DNA of 16,414 nucleotides. Source: CAYGZM01 sp964354365. GTDB lineage: Bacteria > Planctomycetota > Phycisphaerae > Sedimentisphaerales > Anaerobacaceae. The notes below the pieces were generated by a model, which saw only the letters and a program-made list of their open reading frames with translations, did not search any database and had not been told where the DNA came from. Location of the stretch: the NCBI GenBank assembly GCA_964354365.1, contig CAYGZM010000083.1, forward strand, positions 1-16,414, in the 5' to 3' direction. This document shows, in pieces, positions 14,653 through 16,414 of this stretch (its first letter is position 1; every line of letters begins with the position of its first letter). A program made the position numbers and the translations under genes.

Positions 14653-15624
14653 CTATGACAGACCAAGTCCAAAAGCAGTAGTCCAGTTCATCTGCTGCTT
14701 CTGCGGCAGGTCTGTTTCTTCGGATGAGGCGCTTCTCCTATCAATCCCCAAACGATAGGGATTCGAGATATACACTGCCGCCAGACAATCTCCGATCTGT
14801 GCGGGCATTTCCAACTGCTTTGCTATTGCGGCGCAGATGTCTCTCTCGACGGCCCGGCCCGTGAGGAAAATCAGCCGTTCTATCTGCGCGCTCCGGTGCA
14901 TTGAGCTGAACTGGCCTCGACAGGCGGTCAGCTCCAGAACGAGCCTTGTTGCGATTTTTTCATCGCTGAGCTGCTTTGCTCCCATCGAAATTGAACGTGC
15001 AAAGAGCAGGATTTTGTGACGGCAAATCACGACGTTGGTGCAATCGTCCTCGATGCAAACGAGCATGACGACGGCATCGAGGTCGGATTTGCGTCTGCCG
15101 AAGAATTTGATATAGCAGTTTACCAAAGCAAGAGGCCAGACGCTGACGGTTTTGACCCGCAGACCGGCCTGTTCGTATATTGCTAGGTGTCTGTCAATGA
15201 TCTTACGCTCGGCAGCCATTACGATGACGTTTTCATCCTCCGTTTGGATGCACTTTATCATAAGGTTATCTTGTACAGGCTCGAACGGGAGCTTCTGCTT
15301 TATTTTGGAGAAGGCGACATCCTCGAGCTTTTTTTCGTTCGTCTTGGAAATTCTTACATGGTCAATAAACAAGTCACTGGGCGGTATGGCCGCAGTGACG
15401 TCTTTCCCGCGGAAATCCCCGTTTGCGGTGAAGAGTTTTACTGTCTGGATAGCCCATCTTTGCCAGGTGCTGCTGCCGGGCTCGATGTCGTCGGGTCGAT
15501 TCCTGCTTCTGCCCGCGATTAGCTTGACTCCCTTGCCGTTTTCGGCAAGCTGCGCCAGTCTGAGGTTGTCGCACCCGACGTCCACGCCAATGGAATACGC
15601 TCCGGTTCTCAATAATCCAAACAT
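14653..15624 (-). CDS. pilM: Actin-like pilus assembly ATPase PilM
   Basis: Cytoplasmic actin/FtsA-like protein that binds the N-terminus of PilN and links the alignment complex to the assembly machinery. 323 residues: phosphate-1 loop YSIGVDVGCDNLRLAQL at about 10-26, the typical PilM region IKQKLPFEP, phosphate-2-like FARSISMGAKQLS, a LTGRA segment, and the usual C-terminal AFGLGL. Slightly shorter than the roughly 350 usual. The ATG at 15624 is supported by AAGGTGAG five bases upstream. It is the first gene of the operon and is followed by pilN. It has a long, potentially structured leader. Confidence 0.9.
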   Translation of the reverse strand: MFGLLRTGAYSIGVDVGCDNLRLAQLAENGKGVKLIAGRSRNRPDDIEPGSSTWQRWAIQTVKLFTANGDFRGKDVTAAIPPSDLFIDHVRISKTNEKKLEDVAFSKIKQKLPFEPVQDNLMIKCIQTEDENVIVMAAERKIIDRHLAIYEQAGLRVKTVSVWPLALVNCYIKFFGRRKSDLDAVVMLVCIEDDCTNVVICRHKILLFARSISMGAKQLSDEKIATRLVLELTACRGQFSSMHRSAQIERLIFLTGRAVERDICAAIAKQLEMPAQIGDCLAAVYISNPYRLGIDRRSASSEETDLPQKQQMNWTTAFGLGLS

Positions 15625-15825
15625 ACAAACTCACCTTCAAAAGCGTATCACACGCTGCTTTTGTGCCGCTACGCAGGGCGGAATCTGTCGGCTTGGCTGC
15701 AAAACAGCACCCTGCCACCATTCGGATACATCGGGATTCCAGGTCGGCGCCTGTATTAAAATGCGGCGGTCCGGTCGCGGCCTGAGCCGGGTACGACACG
15801 GGCAAATCCCGATGACGCCAATTAG
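15625..15825 (-). promoter_or_regulatory. Structured 5' leader of pilM
   Basis: On the coding strand this stretch holds a 10-bp inverted repeat (arms at 15805-15814 and 15729-15738, AATCCCGATG/CATCGGGATT), a GCAGGG/CCCTGC stem enclosing a GCTG/CAGC stem (about 15660-15715), and an AGCGT/ACGCT hairpin followed by TTT (about 15643-15660) just before the Shine-Dalgarno. The arrangement suggests a folded leader. I compared it by eye with the c-di-GMP riboswitch consensus and did not find a match, so no ligand is proposed. Confidence 0.35.
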
Positions 15826-15855
15826 AATATAGGAAACAGAACCCAAGTGAGCCAA
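15826..15855 (-). promoter_or_regulatory. Possible promoter of the pilus operon
   Basis: Read on the minus strand: TTGGCT (15850-15855), an 18-base spacer and TATATT (15826-15831), four of six and five of six matches to the sigma70 consensus. This would give a leader of about 200 bases before pilM. Moderately weak; readthrough from gpsA is an alternative. Confidence 0.3.
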
Positions 15856-16148
15856 ACATACGCGCGAATATTAGGACACCATTCCTGACAAAATCACAAA
15901 GGGCCGTTCTTGTTCCTATAAGATGCGCCGTCAGATGGTTTTGGGGGGGGGTTCGGTTTTTCGAGGAGGCGAGCAAGCCGCATCAGTTCAAGCTCATCCC
16001 ACAGAATTGTCAGCATTGAGGGATTTTTGAGAGAGTATGACGATCCGGGATGCGGTTTGTTCTTTTCGGGGTGTGAGATTGCTGAGATTCTTGCCGAGAA
16101 TCGGCACAAATGACAGCTTATGGGACCAGCTTGAGAAGGACTTGGGCT
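15856..16148. other. Spacer between gpsA and the pilus operon
   Basis: No recognisable gene. It contains a run of nine G (15943-15951) and a 6-bp hairpin TGCCGA/TCGGCA (16092-16106) downstream of the gpsA stop that lacks a T-tract. A 71-codon minus-strand frame (15894-16109) crosses the G run and has no recognisable domain. I saw no clear ribosome binding site for it. Confidence 0.4.
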
Positions 16149-16414
16149 TTATTCAGCCTTTAGCCGGCGGTCCATTAGTTCTGCGACGGCGGTTTTGACG
16201 GGTTTGTTCTTGAAGAGGATCTCGTAAATGGCCTGCGTGATGGGCATTTCGACACCGTGGCGTGCGGCGAGTGCGACGACGGATTCGCAGGTTGCGAAGC
16301 CTTCGACAACGGATTGCGTGGCTTCGCGGGCATCCTGAACAGCCTGGCCTTTGCCTACTCTCTCGCCGAAGGAGCGGTTTCTTCCGGTCGGCGAGATGCA
16401 GGTTGTGACGAGGT
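16149..16414 (-). CDS. gpsA: Glycerol-3-phosphate dehydrogenase [NAD(P)+], C-terminal part
   Basis: Reduces dihydroxyacetone phosphate to sn-glycerol 3-phosphate for phospholipid synthesis. Only the last 87 residues are in the window. They contain RNRSFGERVGKG, a motif of the GpsA C-terminal substrate-binding domain, then VVEGFATCESVVALAARHG, VEMPITQAIYEILF and the usual ending LMDRRLKAE. The TAA is at 16149-16151. The gene runs off the right edge. It is on the same strand as the pilus operon but 524 bases upstream of it and functionally unrelated. Confidence 0.93.
   Translation of the reverse strand, partial: LVTTCISPTGRNRSFGERVGKGQAVQDAREATQSVVEGFATCESVVALAARHGVEMPITQAIYEILFKNKPVKTAVAELMDRRLKAE

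Noticed and set aside
15640..15825. c-di-GMP riboswitch in the pilM leader
   Set aside because: Biologically attractive, but the conserved GEMM core sequences are not present by eye.
15894..16109. 71-codon minus-strand frame between gpsA and pilM
   Set aside because: No recognisable motif or clear ribosome binding site, and it runs through a nine-base homopolymer. It could be a gene remnant but cannot be supported.

Overview
The window looks like a scaffold from a metagenome-assembled planctomycete, most likely of the Phycisphaerae/Sedimentisphaerales type. Three things point there: moderate GC content (about 50-56% where I counted), a type IV pilus/type II secretion gene set of the kind common in that group, and a pile-up of short dispersed repeats. 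Read in translation, the repeats give peptides such as NKANFK, TGILPV, STERSERRNL and SNPI, which I remember as frequent in planctomycete metagenome proteins. That assignment rests on recall, not on a search. A run of 100 N shows that this is a scaffold and not a finished genome.

Layout. Positions 2-1801 (+) hold a 5'-truncated GTP-type phosphoenolpyruvate carboxykinase (gluconeogenesis/anaplerosis). Positions 2017-6230 (+) hold a two-gene type III restriction-modification operon, mod then res, behind a near-consensus sigma70-type promoter. An imperfect hairpin between the genes covers the res ribosome binding site. Positions 6231-6841 have no convincing gene but carry an orphan sigma70-type promoter and at least six repeat units. 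Positions 6842-15624 (-) are a pilus operon, in transcription order pilM, pilN, pilO, a pilP/gspC-like gene, pilB/gspE, pilT, pilC/gspF, a GspI/PilV-like minor pilin and a GspJ/PilW-like minor pilin. Positions 15625-16148 hold a structured leader and spacer. Positions 16149-16414 (-) are the C-terminal end of glycerol-3-phosphate dehydrogenase (gpsA).

How the genes fit together. PilM, PilN, PilO and the PilP-like protein would form the inner-membrane alignment platform. PilB extends and PilT retracts a pilus assembled on PilC, and the two small pilins would prime or tip the filament. The secretin (PilQ/GspD), the major pilin and the prepilin peptidase are not in the window. The R-M pair is a self-contained defence cassette between housekeeping and pilus genes, running convergently towards the pilus operon.

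Most useful observations. (1) The 100-N gap inside pilO is flanked by an identical 55-base sequence on both sides. Collapsing the overlap restores an intact 178-residue PilO, so the gap is probably an assembly artefact. (2) The target-recognition region of Mod is clearly more AT-rich than the region after it, consistent with domain exchange. (3) PEPCK keeps its catalytic residues but differs in the guanine-binding loop. (4) Intercistronic hairpins recur in the pilus operon, including a 12-bp perfect stem between pilO and the pilP-like gene. I see no clearly new multi-gene system.
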